From Nocardia flavorosea (GTDB lineage: Bacteria; Actinomycetota; Actinomycetes; Mycobacteriales; Mycobacteriaceae), in assembly GCF_015477805.1 (NCBI RefSeq), contig NZ_JADLQL010000001.1:1426001-1490000 (forward strand): DNA of 64,000 bases, written 5' to 3'. Numbering within the stretch: position 1 is the first letter of the stretch; each line of letters starts with the position of its first letter. This document shows positions 1-9,467 of the stretch, in pieces. Position numbers and translations under genes: made by a program. The notes under the pieces are model-generated. The model searched no databases. It saw only the letters and a program-made list of their open reading frames with translations, and was not told the origin of the DNA.

Positions 1-989
1 CCCACCAGATCGTGGATATCGTCGAAATCCTTCCCCTTGACGATCATCTTCTGATAAATCGACCAGTAGTGCTTGGGCCGGCCTTCGACCGTCGCGGGTA
101 TCCGGGACGCGGCGAGGGTGTTCACGATTTCGGCGCGCACCTTCGCCAGATAGGTGTCACGTGACGGTGCCCGGTCGGCGACCAGCCGGACGATCTCGTC
201 GTACTTCTTAGGGTGCAGAATCGCGAACGCGAGATCCTCGAGTTCCCATTTGACGGTCGCCATACCCAGCCGGTGTGCCAGCGGCGCGATTACCTCGAGG
301 GTTTCGCGGGCCTTCTTGGCTTGCTTCTCCGGCGGTAGGAACCGCATGGTCCGCATATTGTGCAGCCGATCGGCCACCTTGATCACCAGCACCCGTGGGT
401 CGCGTGCCATGGCGATGATCATCTTGCGGATGGTCTCGGCCTCCGCGGCCGCGCCCAGGTTCACCTTGTCCAGCTTGGTGACGCCGTCGACCAGGTGGGC
501 GACCTCGGAGCCGAATTCCGCGGTCAGCTGTTCGAGCGTGTACCCGGTGTCCTCGACGGTGTCGTGCAGCAGGGCCGCCACCAGGGTGGTGGTGTCCATC
601 CCCAGCTCGGCGAGGATATTCGCCACGGCCAGCGGATGGGTGATGTACGGGTCGCCGGACTTGCGGAACTGGGTGGCATGGCGTTCGTCGGCAACGTCGA
701 AGGCGCGCTGCAGCTGCGTCAGGTTCGCCTTCGGATACAGTTCCCGATGCACCGTGGCCAGCGGTTCGAGCACCGGTTTCACCGCGGGAATACCGCGCTG
801 ACCGGTCATCCGCCGGGCCAGCCGGGCACGCACCCGCCGGGAGGCCGAACTCGGGACGGCACCGGACTGGCGGGCGGGCTCGGCCGCGGCACCCGGACGC
901 GGGCCACCCGCGGAGGCGGCGGCCCCGGCACCGTTGGACGGCGATCCCGATGTCTGCTCGACATTCGCCTCGCCCAGATGCTGAGTCAT
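1..989 (-). CDS. rel: Bifunctional (p)ppGpp synthetase/hydrolase Rel, N-terminal part (runs off window)
   Basis: Long RelA/SpoT homologue that makes and degrades (p)ppGpp in the stringent response. About 329 N-terminal residues are present; the gene continues past base 1. After a low-complexity Ala/Gly/Pro leader (about residues 1-60) comes the HD hydrolase domain, with HATQ near 104, LHDTVEDTG at 141-149 (the HD pair) and [11 protein letters not shown] at 204-214. These support a functional hydrolase. The synthetase domain is only just entered ([12 protein letters not shown] near 303-314). The ATG at 989 precedes [12 protein letters not shown]. The last identified gene upstream on this strand is the ABC-F gene, 178 bp away; M. 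tuberculosis has apt there instead. Catalytic state of the missing synthetase cannot be judged. Confidence 0.95.
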   Translation of the reverse strand, partial: MTQHLGEANVEQTSGSPSNGAGAAASAGGPRPGAAAEPARQSGAVPSSASRRVRARLARRMTGQRGIPAVKPVLEPLATVHRELYPKANLTQLQRAFDVADERHATQFRKSGDPYITHPLAVANILAELGMDTTTLVAALLHDTVEDTGYTLEQLTAEFGSEVAHLVDGVTKLDKVNLGAAAEAETIRKMIIAMARDPRVLVIKVADRLHNMRTMRFLPPEKQAKKARETLEVIAPLAHRLGMATVKWELEDLAFAILHPKKYDEIVRLVADRAPSRDTYLAKVRAEIVNTLAASRIPATVEGRPKHYWSIYQKMIVKGKDFDDIHDLV

Positions 990-1167
990 GCCACCACCTC
1001 TCCGTGCCGCGGCGTAACACCGCAACGCTTCAGACCACCAACTTTAGACCCCGCAGCCGTACGGGAGACCCCAGAGCAACACCATCGACACCGATCGATA
1101 CGCCGACCCACCCGATAGAACACCGTATTCGACCGCGTCCTTCCCACTACGCGCGGGTTCGGGTCCA

Positions 1168-2742
1168 TTACCCGAGCCCATCCGGGGTCAGTTCGACCCG
1201 CCTGGTGATACCGATATCGGCCAGGAACCGCCGATCGTGACTCACCACGAGCAGCGCGCCCTGGAATGCCGCCAGGGCCTCGGTGAGATGCCGCAGACTC
1301 ACCAGGTCCAGGTTATTGGTCGGCTCGTCGAGAATCAGCAGTTTGGGCGCCGGATCGGCGAGCAACAGCATTGCCAGCGCGGCCCGCAACCGCTCGCCAC
1401 CGGAGAGCGCAGCGGCGGGCACGTCGGCGGCGGCACCGCGGAACAGGAAACGGGCGAGCTGGGCGCGGATCCGCTCCGGTTCGGCGTGCGGAGCGCCGGC
1501 GGCGACATTGTCGAACACGCTGCGGTGCTCGTCGAAGAGATCGAGCCGCTGCGGCAGCATCCGCCACGGCACCCGCGGCGGTTCGGCGGTGAGCCGCCGC
1601 AGCAGGGTGGTTTTGCCGACCCCGTTACGGCCGGTTATCGCGACCCGCTCCGGACCGTCGACCACCAGCGAGACCACCGGACCGTTGGCCAGCCGTACCG
1701 CTTCCAACGCGACCACGTGCTGACCGGGATACAACCGCGTATCGGGTAGCTCGATCCGGATCTCGCGGTCGTCGCGTAATGATTCCTCGGCTTGTTCGAG
1801 CCGGTCCTTGGCCTCCTGAACCTTCTCGATATGACTGTTGCGCAGTTTGCCCGCCGAGACCTCGGCCTGCCGTTTCCGCTGTCCCATCACGATCTTCGGT
1901 TCTCGTTTGTTCTCGTACATCTTCTGCCCGTACCGCTGCCGGCGGTCGAGCTTGATCCGGGCCTCCACCAGCTCCCGCGATTGTTTCCGCATATCGCTGC
2001 GCGCGTCGCGGATCGCCGCCCGGGCGGCCTCCTGCTCCTGTTCGACGATCTGCTCGTAGTCGCGGTAGTTACCGCCGAACAACCGCAACCGGCCGCCGCG
2101 CAGTTCGGCGATGGTGCCCATCCGGTCCAGTAGTTCGCGGTCGTGGCTGACCACCACTACGGTGCCGGTGAACTGGTCGACCACATCGTAGAGCCGGGCG
2201 CGGGCCGCCGAATCGAGGTTGTTGGTGGGCTCGTCGAGCAGTAGCACCTGCGGTTCCCGGAGCAGTTCGGCCACCAGGCCGAGCAGAACGGTTTCCCCGC
2301 CGGAAAGAGTTTCCAGCCGGCGATCCAGCTGTGCTACGGACCCGGCCAGGTAATCCAGTCCGAGCCGCCCGAACAAAGCCACCGCGCGTTCCTCGATATC
2401 CCACCGGGTGCCGACGAGATCGAAATCGCTCTCGTCGCCGGAGCCGGATTCGATTCGGTGCAGAGCTTTCCGTACGTCGGCGATACCGAGTACGGCATCG
2501 ACCTGCTGTCCCACCGCCAGACCGAGATCCTGCCGCAGGTAGCCGAGTTCACCGGTTACGGTGATCGAGCCGCGCGCGGGACGCAGTGCACCGGCCAGCA
2601 GGCGGAGAAGTGTCGATTTCCCGGCGCCGTTGGCCCCGACGAGTCCGAGATGGCCGGGCCCGAGAACCGCATCGAGCCCGTCGAACACCGGAGTTCCATC
2701 CGGCCAGGAAAAACAGAGATCGGAAAAAGATATATCGGCCAC
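1168..2742 (-). CDS. ABC-F family ATP-binding protein
   Basis: Soluble protein of 524 residues with two ABC ATPase domains and no membrane segment, which defines ABC-F. Domain 1 has Walker A GANGAGKST at 36-44, signature LSGGE at 146-150 and Walker B LLLDEPTNNLD at 167-177. A charged interdomain linker rich in Arg, Lys and Glu (about 230-330) is the part that reaches the ribosomal tRNA sites in this family. Domain 2 has Walker A GRNGVGKTT and a second LSGGE and DEPTNNLD. ABC-F proteins act as translation factors or protect ribosomes from antibiotics; which applies here cannot be read from the sequence. GTG start. It sits between rel and apt, which are adjacent in M. tuberculosis, so it is an insertion in the conserved block. 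Confidence 0.9.
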   Translation of the reverse strand: MADISFSDLCFSWPDGTPVFDGLDAVLGPGHLGLVGANGAGKSTLLRLLAGALRPARGSITVTGELGYLRQDLGLAVGQQVDAVLGIADVRKALHRIESGSGDESDFDLVGTRWDIEERAVALFGRLGLDYLAGSVAQLDRRLETLSGGETVLLGLVAELLREPQVLLLDEPTNNLDSAARARLYDVVDQFTGTVVVVSHDRELLDRMGTIAELRGGRLRLFGGNYRDYEQIVEQEQEAARAAIRDARSDMRKQSRELVEARIKLDRRQRYGQKMYENKREPKIVMGQRKRQAEVSAGKLRNSHIEKVQEAKDRLEQAEESLRDDREIRIELPDTRLYPGQHVVALEAVRLANGPVVSLVVDGPERVAITGRNGVGKTTLLRRLTAEPPRVPWRMLPQRLDLFDEHRSVFDNVAAGAPHAEPERIRAQLARFLFRGAAADVPAAALSGGERLRAALAMLLLADPAPKLLILDEPTNNLDLVSLRHLTEALAAFQGALLVVSHDRRFLADIGITRRVELTPDGLG

Positions 2743-2923
2743 AATTGCCCCTGAGGTATCGATACGAACGCGGCGCGCAGAATGCGGGCCGCACGAGCGA
2801 CTACCTCATGAGAGCAACGGCATCTCCGATCCCCGGGAACAAGACCTCGACGAGAATACACCCCGGCACGGAACCGTGCCAGCGTTTCAGGACCGGGATC
2901 ACACGAGTCCCGGAAGCCGCGCG

Positions 2924-3496
2924 CTAGGCCGTGATGATCGAGGTGACCGGGTAATCGCCCTGACGGGAGCGACCGCCCAAGCCCTCGAGTTCCAGCACCA
3001 CCGCCGCGGCCACCACCTGCGCACCGGCGGAGGTGAACAGATCCGCTGCCGCCGCCAGGGTGCCACCGGTGGCCAGTACATCGTCGAGCAGCAGCACCCG
3101 CCGACCGGTCAGCTCGACGCCGGTGGCCGGGATCTCCAGCGCGGCCGTCCCGTACTCCAGGTGATACTCCCGGGTGATCACCGGGGGAGGCAGTTTGCCA
3201 CGCTTGCGGACGGCCAGCACCCCGGTGCCCAGCCTGGTCGCGACCCCCGCGCCGAGCAGAAAACCGCGGGCGTCCACCCCGGCGACCAGGTCCGCGTCCG
3301 GAACCAGCGCGGCCAGGCAGTCGACAACGGTCCGGAAACCGTCGGCATCGGCGAAAACCGGCGTGAGATCGGCGAAGCGCACCCCGGGCTCCGGGAAATC
3401 ATCGGCCCAGCGAGTGAGGCGCCGGACGAGGCCGGCGGTGTGTCCGCCGCGTTCGCCGGCCGCTTCGGCGGGTTCTGCCGCCGCGTGCTTACTCAT
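2924..3496 (-). CDS. apt: Adenine phosphoribosyltransferase
   Basis: Purine-salvage enzyme converting adenine and PRPP to AMP. At 190 residues it fits the family. The PRPP-binding loop reads LLLDDVLATGGT (acidic pair near 138-139), preceded by the Apt-type segments FPEPGVRFADLTP near 34-46 and VRKRGKLP near 97-103. The N-terminal 20 residues are an Ala/Glu-rich extension. It lies between the solute-binding lipoprotein gene and rel, the M. tuberculosis order (Rv2583c-Rv2585c), with 31 bp to the upstream gene, so co-transcription with the sec genes is likely. ATG start. Confidence 0.94.
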   Translation of the reverse strand: MSKHAAAEPAEAAGERGGHTAGLVRRLTRWADDFPEPGVRFADLTPVFADADGFRTVVDCLAALVPDADLVAGVDARGFLLGAGVATRLGTGVLAVRKRGKLPPPVITREYHLEYGTAALEIPATGVELTGRRVLLLDDVLATGGTLAAAADLFTSAGAQVVAAAVVLELEGLGGRSRQGDYPVTSIITA

Positions 3497-3527
3497 CGGG
3501 ACACCTCTTTCTCAACCGCACTCGGTA

Positions 3528-5213
3528 TCAACGCTGCAGGACCCACTGGTCCATATTCCAGCCGGATCCGGCCCGAGTGGGGCCCGCGATGCCATTGTCC
3601 AGGCCACCGGCGAACGCGATCGTGCGGGGAGTCGCGAACAACGGGATGCTGGGCAGCTGCGCCCACAGCAGGTTCTCGGCCTCGGTGAGCAGATTCAGCT
3701 GCGTGGTCGAATCATCTTCGGCGGCGAGCTGATCGGTGATCGAATCGTAGCGTCCGTTACGGAACTGCCCGATATTGAGCCCGCTCCCGCTGCGCAGGCC
3801 CCCGATCGCGGCGATACCGTCGAGTGAACCCGCCGGCCCCGGCGCTCCCCCGGGGCCGCCCAGCACCGCGTCCACCGCGCCGTCCCGCAGTCGCATCGGT
3901 GTGAAATCCGGGGTGCTCGCATCTTCTACGGTGATACCGGCCGCTCTGCACGCATCGGCGATCATCGACACCGTCTGCGCCCGGCGGGCATCGGGGGCGA
4001 GATAGCCGATCCGGACGACCATCCCGTCCTTACCGGCGTCGGCCAGCGCCGCCTGGGCGCCATCGACATCACCGGCCGCGAACGCTTCGGCGGCGCCGGT
4101 GACCACCGGGTAGTACAGCGAATCCTGCTGCAGAGTCCGCGAATTCGACGGCCCGGAGCCGAGCCCCGCCTCGGGCGCCTCGGTGACCCGGCCGAGTCGG
4201 TCGAAAAGTCCCTGCCTGGGCACGCAGAGAGCGAAAGCGCGCCGCGCGGCGGCCGATTCGAAAACCCCGCCGGTATTGAGTACCAGTTGTTCGATACCGC
4301 GGCTGGGCAACTGCTGGACGGAGTAGGAGTCCAGATTCAGTTCGGGCAGCGAACCCGCGCCGATATCCACCACGGCCGCCGAACCGTCCGCCACCCGCGC
4401 GGCGAGATCGGCCGGTTTGGGGTACACCACGATCCGGCCGGTGGCCGGCGCCTCCCCCCACCAGCGTTCGTTGGCGACCAGGACTAGGCCGTCCTCCAGG
4501 CCGAACGATTCGATCCGGTACGGCCCCGACGACGGGAAGCGCGTGATGTCGAGTTCGCCCGGCTCCAGGTTCCAGCCGGTGTTCCAGAACTGGGCCAGCC
4601 GGTCCAAGGCGGGACGGTCGTCGTTCTGAACAGCGGCGACGATATCGGGAACATTCGCCGCCTCGGCCGCCACATGGGCGGGCATCAACTCACCGGCGCC
4701 GAACAGCGTGCGCCACGGCAGATAGCGCTTTCCGGGCCGGAACACCACGGTGCCGTCCTTGGACCCGGGCTGGCATTCCACCCGTTCGATATCCTCGTAA
4801 CCGGCGGTGCTCGCCGATTCGAAACCCGGGAACCGGCCACTGCGCGCCGCCCACGTGAATACGAGATCGTCGCAGGATGTGGGCACACCGTCGGAATAGA
4901 CGCCGCGCGGATTGAGCCGGTACTGGATCGTCTGCGCCTCACCGGGCACTTCCTTGGCGGTGCCGACATCGGTATCGGCGACCGGCTGACCGTCGGGCCC
5001 GGTGTAGAAGAACCCGGTCAGCACCCGGCCGAATACCGCCTGCGCCGAGGCGGCACCCGCCGCGGTACCACCGTTGTAACTGGTGACCGCGGTATCGACG
5101 GCGTACCCGATCGAGGGCACCTGATCCTCACCGGAACATCCCGCCACCAACCCGGCGGCCGCGGTGGTCGCCGCGAGCACCGCGATCGTCCGGCGCAGAT
5201 ATGGCAGTCGCAT
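3528..5213 (-). CDS. ABC transporter family solute-binding lipoprotein (DppA-like)
   Basis: Extracytoplasmic solute-binding protein of 561 residues, SBP_bac_5 type (oligopeptide/nickel class). A signal peptide ends in the lipobox LVAGC with lipidated Cys26, so it should be anchored to the outer face of the membrane. The body has family features such as YRLNPRGVYSDG and WWGEAPATG. The ligand is unknown. No permease or ATPase gene is adjacent, so its transporter partner is not identified here. It occupies the place of M. tuberculosis Rv2585c, directly after secF (18 bp gap). Confidence 0.88.
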   Translation of the reverse strand: MRLPYLRRTIAVLAATTAAAGLVAGCSGEDQVPSIGYAVDTAVTSYNGGTAAGAASAQAVFGRVLTGFFYTGPDGQPVADTDVGTAKEVPGEAQTIQYRLNPRGVYSDGVPTSCDDLVFTWAARSGRFPGFESASTAGYEDIERVECQPGSKDGTVVFRPGKRYLPWRTLFGAGELMPAHVAAEAANVPDIVAAVQNDDRPALDRLAQFWNTGWNLEPGELDITRFPSSGPYRIESFGLEDGLVLVANERWWGEAPATGRIVVYPKPADLAARVADGSAAVVDIGAGSLPELNLDSYSVQQLPSRGIEQLVLNTGGVFESAAARRAFALCVPRQGLFDRLGRVTEAPEAGLGSGPSNSRTLQQDSLYYPVVTGAAEAFAAGDVDGAQAALADAGKDGMVVRIGYLAPDARRAQTVSMIADACRAAGITVEDASTPDFTPMRLRDGAVDAVLGGPGGAPGPAGSLDGIAAIGGLRSGSGLNIGQFRNGRYDSITDQLAAEDDSTTQLNLLTEAENLLWAQLPSIPLFATPRTIAFAGGLDNGIAGPTRAGSGWNMDQWVLQR

Positions 5214-5231
5214 CGATCCGTACCCCTCGTT

Positions 5232-6410
5232 TCAGTGCCGCCTCTGTCGTTTACCCGTAGGACGCGCGCCGGGCGCGGGCCCGGCGGTACCGGTGCCGCG
5301 CGTGGGGCGTGGTTCCCGGCTCCCCGGCTCCGCGGGCCGCGGGGCCGGGCCGGCTCCCTGCGGAGCCCGACCGGCCCGCCGGGCCTGCACCTTCTTGGTG
5401 TGCGCGGCGACCGGGCCCCAGCGCTCCTTGATCGAAACCAGCAGCGGGGTGGCGAAGAAAATGGACGAATAGGCGCCGACCACCGTGCCGACCAGCTGAA
5501 CCAGCGCGAGATCCTGCAGCGTACCGACGCCGAGCATCCACACCGCGATCACCATGAGACCGATGATCGGCAGCGCGCCGATCAGGGTGGTGTTGATCGA
5601 CCGCATCAGCGTCTGGTTGATCGCGAGGTTGGCCTGTTCGCCGTAGGTGCGCCGGTTGGTATGCAGCACGCCGCGGGTGTTCTCCTCGACCTTGTCGAAG
5701 ACAACGACCGAATCGTAGAGCGAGAAACCGAGAATGGTGAGCATGCCGATCACCATCGCCGGGGTCACTTCGAAACCGACCAGCGAATAGATACCGGCCG
5801 TCACCAGCAGATCGAAGACCAGAGCCGCCAGCGCGGCGATCGCCATATCGCGTTCGTAGCGGAAACCGATGTATACGCTCACGATCACCAGGAACACCAC
5901 CAGCGCGATCAGCGCCTGCCGGGTGATCTGCCCGCCCCAGGTCTCGCTCACATCGGAGGCACTGATGGCGTTGCGGCTCGGGTTTCCGCTGTCGTCGGTG
6001 GGCTGGAACTCGTCGAACAGCGCGGATTGCAGGGCACCGAGTTCCTCGGCGCTCAGCGTTTCCGAACGGATCAGGATCGTGGCCGTATCACCGGTGCCGA
6101 CGGTCTGCACCGATTCGGGCTCCGAGCCGATCACATCGGAGTACACCGTTTCGACCTGCTCGGTGGTGGCGTCTCCGGCCGGTAGCTGGATTCGGGAGCC
6201 GCCGACGAAGTCGATACCGAAGGTGAAACCCCGGATCGCCATGCTCAGCAGGCAGATCAGCACGATCACCGCGGTGATGATGTACCAGCGCCGGCGGTGG
6301 CCGACCACATCCAGTACACCGGTGCCGGTGTACAGGCGGGTCATCCAGCTCTGCCGGCCGCCCGGCGCGCGGGCAGGTTCGGGCTTGTCCATGGTCACGG
6401 AACTGTTCAT
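5232..6410 (-). CDS. secF: Protein translocase subunit SecF
   Basis: Membrane component of SecDF, which uses the proton gradient to complete export by SecYEG. The 392 residues begin with a cytoplasmic tail, then a transmembrane segment (about 45-60, ITAVIVLICLLSMAI), a periplasmic P1-like domain opening with FTFGIDFVGGSRIQL, and five C-terminal helices with the conserved ILGFSLYDSVVVFDKVEEN. The C-terminus is a basic Gly/Pro/Arg-rich tail. The ATG at 6410 is preferred over the GTG at 6416 because GGGGAAGG then lies 7 nt upstream. The GTG would overlap the secD stop. Co-transcribed with secD and probably yajC. Confidence 0.95.
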   Translation of the reverse strand: MNSSVTMDKPEPARAPGGRQSWMTRLYTGTGVLDVVGHRRRWYIITAVIVLICLLSMAIRGFTFGIDFVGGSRIQLPAGDATTEQVETVYSDVIGSEPESVQTVGTGDTATILIRSETLSAEELGALQSALFDEFQPTDDSGNPSRNAISASDVSETWGGQITRQALIALVVFLVIVSVYIGFRYERDMAIAALAALVFDLLVTAGIYSLVGFEVTPAMVIGMLTILGFSLYDSVVVFDKVEENTRGVLHTNRRTYGEQANLAINQTLMRSINTTLIGALPIIGLMVIAVWMLGVGTLQDLALVQLVGTVVGAYSSIFFATPLLVSIKERWGPVAAHTKKVQARRAGRAPQGAGPAPRPAEPGSREPRPTRGTGTAGPAPGARPTGKRQRRH

Positions 6411-6412
6411 CG

Positions 6413-8197
6413 TCACGCCTTCCCCACCGCGGCCTCGGCCACCTTGCGTTCCCGGGCCAGCTGCTGCATAGCGCCGAGCCCGTTCACCGAGGGCTTGGCC
6501 CAGAAGGCGGAACGGGCGGCCAGCTGCACCAGCGGGGCCGTCACCAGGAACACCACCACGACATCGAGAATGGTGGTCAGTCCGAGAGTGAACGCGAACC
6601 CGCGCACCTGCCCGACGGCCAGCACGTAGAGGACTGCCGCGGCGATGAAGCTGACGGCGTTACCGGAGAGAATGGTTTTACGGGCCCGCTGCCAGCCGCG
6701 TGGTACCGCGGACCGGAAACTTCGCCCCTCCCGTATCTCGTCCTTGATGCGTTCGAAGAACACCACGAACGAGTCGGCGGTCATCCCGATACCGATGATC
6801 AGGCCCGCGATACCCGCCAGGTCCAGGGTGAATCCGATCCACCGCCCGAGCAGCACCATGATCCCGTACACCGCGATACCCGAGCCGATCAGCGACAGCG
6901 CCGTCAGGAAGCCCAGCATGCGGTAATAGATCAGGCAGTACAGCAGCACCACGGCCAGCCCCACCGCGCCGGCGATCAGGCCCGCTTGCAGCGAAGAGAA
7001 TCCGAGCGTCGCCGAAACCGTTTCGGCTTCCGAAGTCTCGAACGACAACGGCAGCGAACCGTACTTCAGGGTGTTCGCCAGGTCCTGGGCGGACGAGGCG
7101 GTGAAATTACCCGAAATCTGGGTGCGCCCGCCGAGCTGAGGTCCCTGCTGAACGACGGGGGCGCTGACCACCTGCGAGTCCAGGACGAAGGCGACCCGCT
7201 GCTGCACGTACTCGCCGGTGAGCGCCGCCCACGCGTCACTGCCACCGGATTTGAATTCCAGGTTGATCTCGTGGCGGGACTGCTCGGTGTTGAACCCGGA
7301 GGTCGCGTCGGCGATCTCCTGGCCGTCGATCCGGCTCTTGTCGAGCAGGAAGACCTCGGTGCCGTCGGTGGAACAGGTGACCAGCGGCAGATTCGGGTCG
7401 TCGTTACCGGCCAGCGGATCGGCCGCGGCGCAGTCCATCGTGGACATCGCCAACTGCTGCATGGCCGGGTCGGTGCTCTGCCGCAGGGTCTTGGCGGCTT
7501 CGATTTCCTGCTGGGCCTGTTCCTGCGGGCTCAGCGATTGATCGGCGGGCGCCGGCTCTCCCGGAGCCGGGGCCGGAGCGGGCTCGGTCGCGGGCGGCGG
7601 CTCGGGCGCGGGCGTACCGGGCGCCTGCGCCGGGCGGACCTCGAGGTCCTCGGCGGGCACCGGGGCCGCGGCGGCGGGGGTCTCCGGAGCCGGCTGCTCG
7701 GGTACGTCGGTTGCGCCGTCCCCGGCCGGCGGCGTATCGGGTGCCGGGGCGGGCGCCGGTGGAACGGCCGGCGCGGTGGGCTGACCGGGCTGCTGCTGGG
7801 CCTGCGGACTACCGGGCGCCGGAACGGCCTGGAGTACCGGGCGGATATAGAGCTTGGCGGTCGTCGCCAGCGTGCGGGCCTGCTGACTGTCGTCACCGGG
7901 GACGGTGATGACGAGGTTGTCGCCGTCGATCACCACCTCGGAGCCGGAGACGCCGAGGCCGTTCACCCGGTTCTCGATGATCTGCTGGGCCTTGTTCAGG
8001 CTGTCCTGGCTGGGCCGGTTTCCGTCCGGTGTCCGGGCGGTCAGCGTGACCCTGGTACCGCCCTGCAGGTCGATGCCCAGTTTGGGCGTCGGTGATTTGT
8101 CACCGGTGAAGAACACCAGCGCGTAGATCGCGGCCACCAGCACGCCGAAAAGGGCGAGCCAGCGGAGTTGATGCGCCGATCCCTGGGAAGGTGGCAC
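6413..8197 (-). CDS. secD: Protein translocase subunit SecD with a proline/alanine-rich insert
   Basis: Partner of SecF in proton-driven protein export. The 594 residues have transmembrane helix 1 near 12-29, the D1 motif [15 protein letters not shown] near 38-52, a C-terminal P1 portion, and the RND-type helices ([23 protein letters not shown] is the signature region, near 485-507). Between about residues 109 and 228 the periplasmic domain is interrupted by more than 100 residues made almost only of Pro, Ala, Glu and Gln. Actinobacterial SecD proteins often carry such an insert, and this one is long. GTG start with AGGAG 10 nt upstream. Confidence 0.95.
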   Translation of the reverse strand: MPPSQGSAHQLRWLALFGVLVAAIYALVFFTGDKSPTPKLGIDLQGGTRVTLTARTPDGNRPSQDSLNKAQQIIENRVNGLGVSGSEVVIDGDNLVITVPGDDSQQARTLATTAKLYIRPVLQAVPAPGSPQAQQQPGQPTAPAVPPAPAPAPDTPPAGDGATDVPEQPAPETPAAAAPVPAEDLEVRPAQAPGTPAPEPPPATEPAPAPAPGEPAPADQSLSPQEQAQQEIEAAKTLRQSTDPAMQQLAMSTMDCAAADPLAGNDDPNLPLVTCSTDGTEVFLLDKSRIDGQEIADATSGFNTEQSRHEINLEFKSGGSDAWAALTGEYVQQRVAFVLDSQVVSAPVVQQGPQLGGRTQISGNFTASSAQDLANTLKYGSLPLSFETSEAETVSATLGFSSLQAGLIAGAVGLAVVLLYCLIYYRMLGFLTALSLIGSGIAVYGIMVLLGRWIGFTLDLAGIAGLIIGIGMTADSFVVFFERIKDEIREGRSFRSAVPRGWQRARKTILSGNAVSFIAAAVLYVLAVGQVRGFAFTLGLTTILDVVVVFLVTAPLVQLAARSAFWAKPSVNGLGAMQQLARERKVAEAAVGKA

Positions 8198-8330
8198 AGG
8201 TCGTCATCTCCTAGGCGGAAGTTCTGGGTGGAACGGCCGGCCGATACGGGCGCGCCCGCGTGGATCGGCCGGGCACACGCCGAGGCCACCGGTCGCCCGG
8301 GTATCCGGTCCGGTGGCCGGGCCGTGGAAT

Positions 8331-8732
8331 TCAGTCCTTGGTCAGCCGGGTCTCGGTCTGCTTCGGGGTTTCCTCCGCAACGGACGCGGCGGACTCCTCG
8401 ACAGCGGGCGCGGCCGGGGAATCGGCCGGCTCGGCGGTCGCGACGGCATCGGCGCCGGTGTCCTCGGCGGCGGCCTCGTCCTCGGTGCGCACCTCCCGGA
8501 TCGCCAGGCGCAACCAGGTGGTCACGACATCCTCGGCGATCTCCAGATCGACGGTGTCGTCGTCGACCTCGACCACGGTCCCGAGCAGACCCGAGGTGGT
8601 GGTGACCCGGTCACCGACCTTCAGGCTGTCCTGCATCTGAGTGACCTTGTCGGCCTCTTTTTTCTGGCGGCGCATCCCGAAGAACATCATCGCGAGCATC
8701 GCAGCCAGTAGGAGCGGAAACAGGAGATCCAT
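8331..8732 (-). CDS. yajC: Preprotein translocase subunit YajC
   Basis: Small accessory subunit of the SecDF-YajC complex, 133 residues. One N-terminal membrane helix (LLFPLLLAAMLAMMFFGM) is followed by RRQKKEA and the conserved YajC core LKVGDRVTTTSGLLGTVVEV near 39-58. The C-terminal third is an Ala/Glu/Thr-rich tail, common in actinobacteria. The ATG at 8732 places the helix at residue 3, as in the family. The reading frame is open 74 codons further upstream, but that extension has no similarity to YajC. 133 bp upstream of secD, same strand. Confidence 0.93.
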   Translation of the reverse strand: MDLLFPLLLAAMLAMMFFGMRRQKKEADKVTQMQDSLKVGDRVTTTSGLLGTVVEVDDDTVDLEIAEDVVTTWLRLAIREVRTEDEAAAEDTGADAVATAEPADSPAAPAVEESAASVAEETPKQTETRLTKD

Positions 8733-8919
8733 GGTCGAAGTCAGTTCCTGATCTGGGGGTCCGGGGACAGGTACGCACACAGTCTGCCAGTTCCTCGGCC
8801 CGGCGCCACACCCGCACGCCGGAAAAGTGGTGTCCGGCCGGAGCCACCCGGCCACGTGAGTGCGGCCGCAGTCCCGGCGATCCACCTGCCGGGCAACCGG
8901 TTCCGGCCATAATCGGGCC

Positions 8920-9165
8920 ATGACGCCCGACGATGTGCACCACGTCACTTTCACGACAGCGCCGTGGGGGCGGCGCGGCTACCGGATGGAGGATGTCGAC
9001 GATCTACTCGACCATATCGCCGCTGCACTGGCCGGGCGGACCGCTCTCAGCAGCGAACGACTCGGCAGTGGGTTCCGTCCGGGCGGCGCCTGGCTGAACC
9101 GCGGCTACCATCCCGACGAGGTGGATGCCTTTCTGCGGCTGGTCCGGGCCGAATTCGGGGTCTGA
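8920..9165 (+). CDS. Short DivIVA-domain-like protein
   Basis: Protein of 81 residues that seems to consist of two copies of the RGY-x4-VD-x-hydrophobic motif that opens DivIVA/Wag31 proteins: RGYRMEDVDDLL near 20-31 and RGYHPDEVDAFL near 62-73. In DivIVA the motif lies in the membrane-binding N-terminal domain. The coiled coil that normally follows is absent here. ATG at 8920 is chosen because it begins MTPDDVHHVTF, a DivIVA-like N-terminus. The gene is alone on the plus strand, divergent from yajC and convergent with ruvB. A role at the cell pole or septum would be inference only. Confidence 0.7.
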   Translation: MTPDDVHHVTFTTAPWGRRGYRMEDVDDLLDHIAAALAGRTALSSERLGSGFRPGGAWLNRGYHPDEVDAFLRLVRAEFGV

Positions 9166-9467
9166 ACCGGCGGGTGCCCGGCCGTCACCCCCGCGGCGCA
9201 ACCACCGCCGCCGCGCGGACGCCGGCGCCGAACGGGCGGGGATCATGCCCGGTGCACATCGGTGGTCCGTATCGGACGACGCCGTACCGACTCATGGTGC
9301 GACATCGCGCCGGCTTCGGGAAAGCCACAGCGCACCGCCCGGACAACCGCCTCGCTATTGCCGGACGCCACAACTCGCGGACGAGTCCGGAGCGTTTCCC
9401 GGCCACCGCGAGTTACCGCCGGGCGATACCGGCCGGTCGGCGCCATCGGCCGACTGCGTCCGGCGGG
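9166..9467. other. Convergent intergenic stretch, no gene seen
   Basis: About 300 bp between the ends of the DivIVA-like gene and ruvB. No reading frame with a plausible start and family resemblance was found on either strand, and no clear terminator hairpin was recognised. Confidence 0.5.

Noticed and set aside
4674..6185. Plus-strand open frame of 503 codons opposite secF and the lipoprotein gene
   Set aside because: Antisense shadow spanning two well-supported minus-strand genes.
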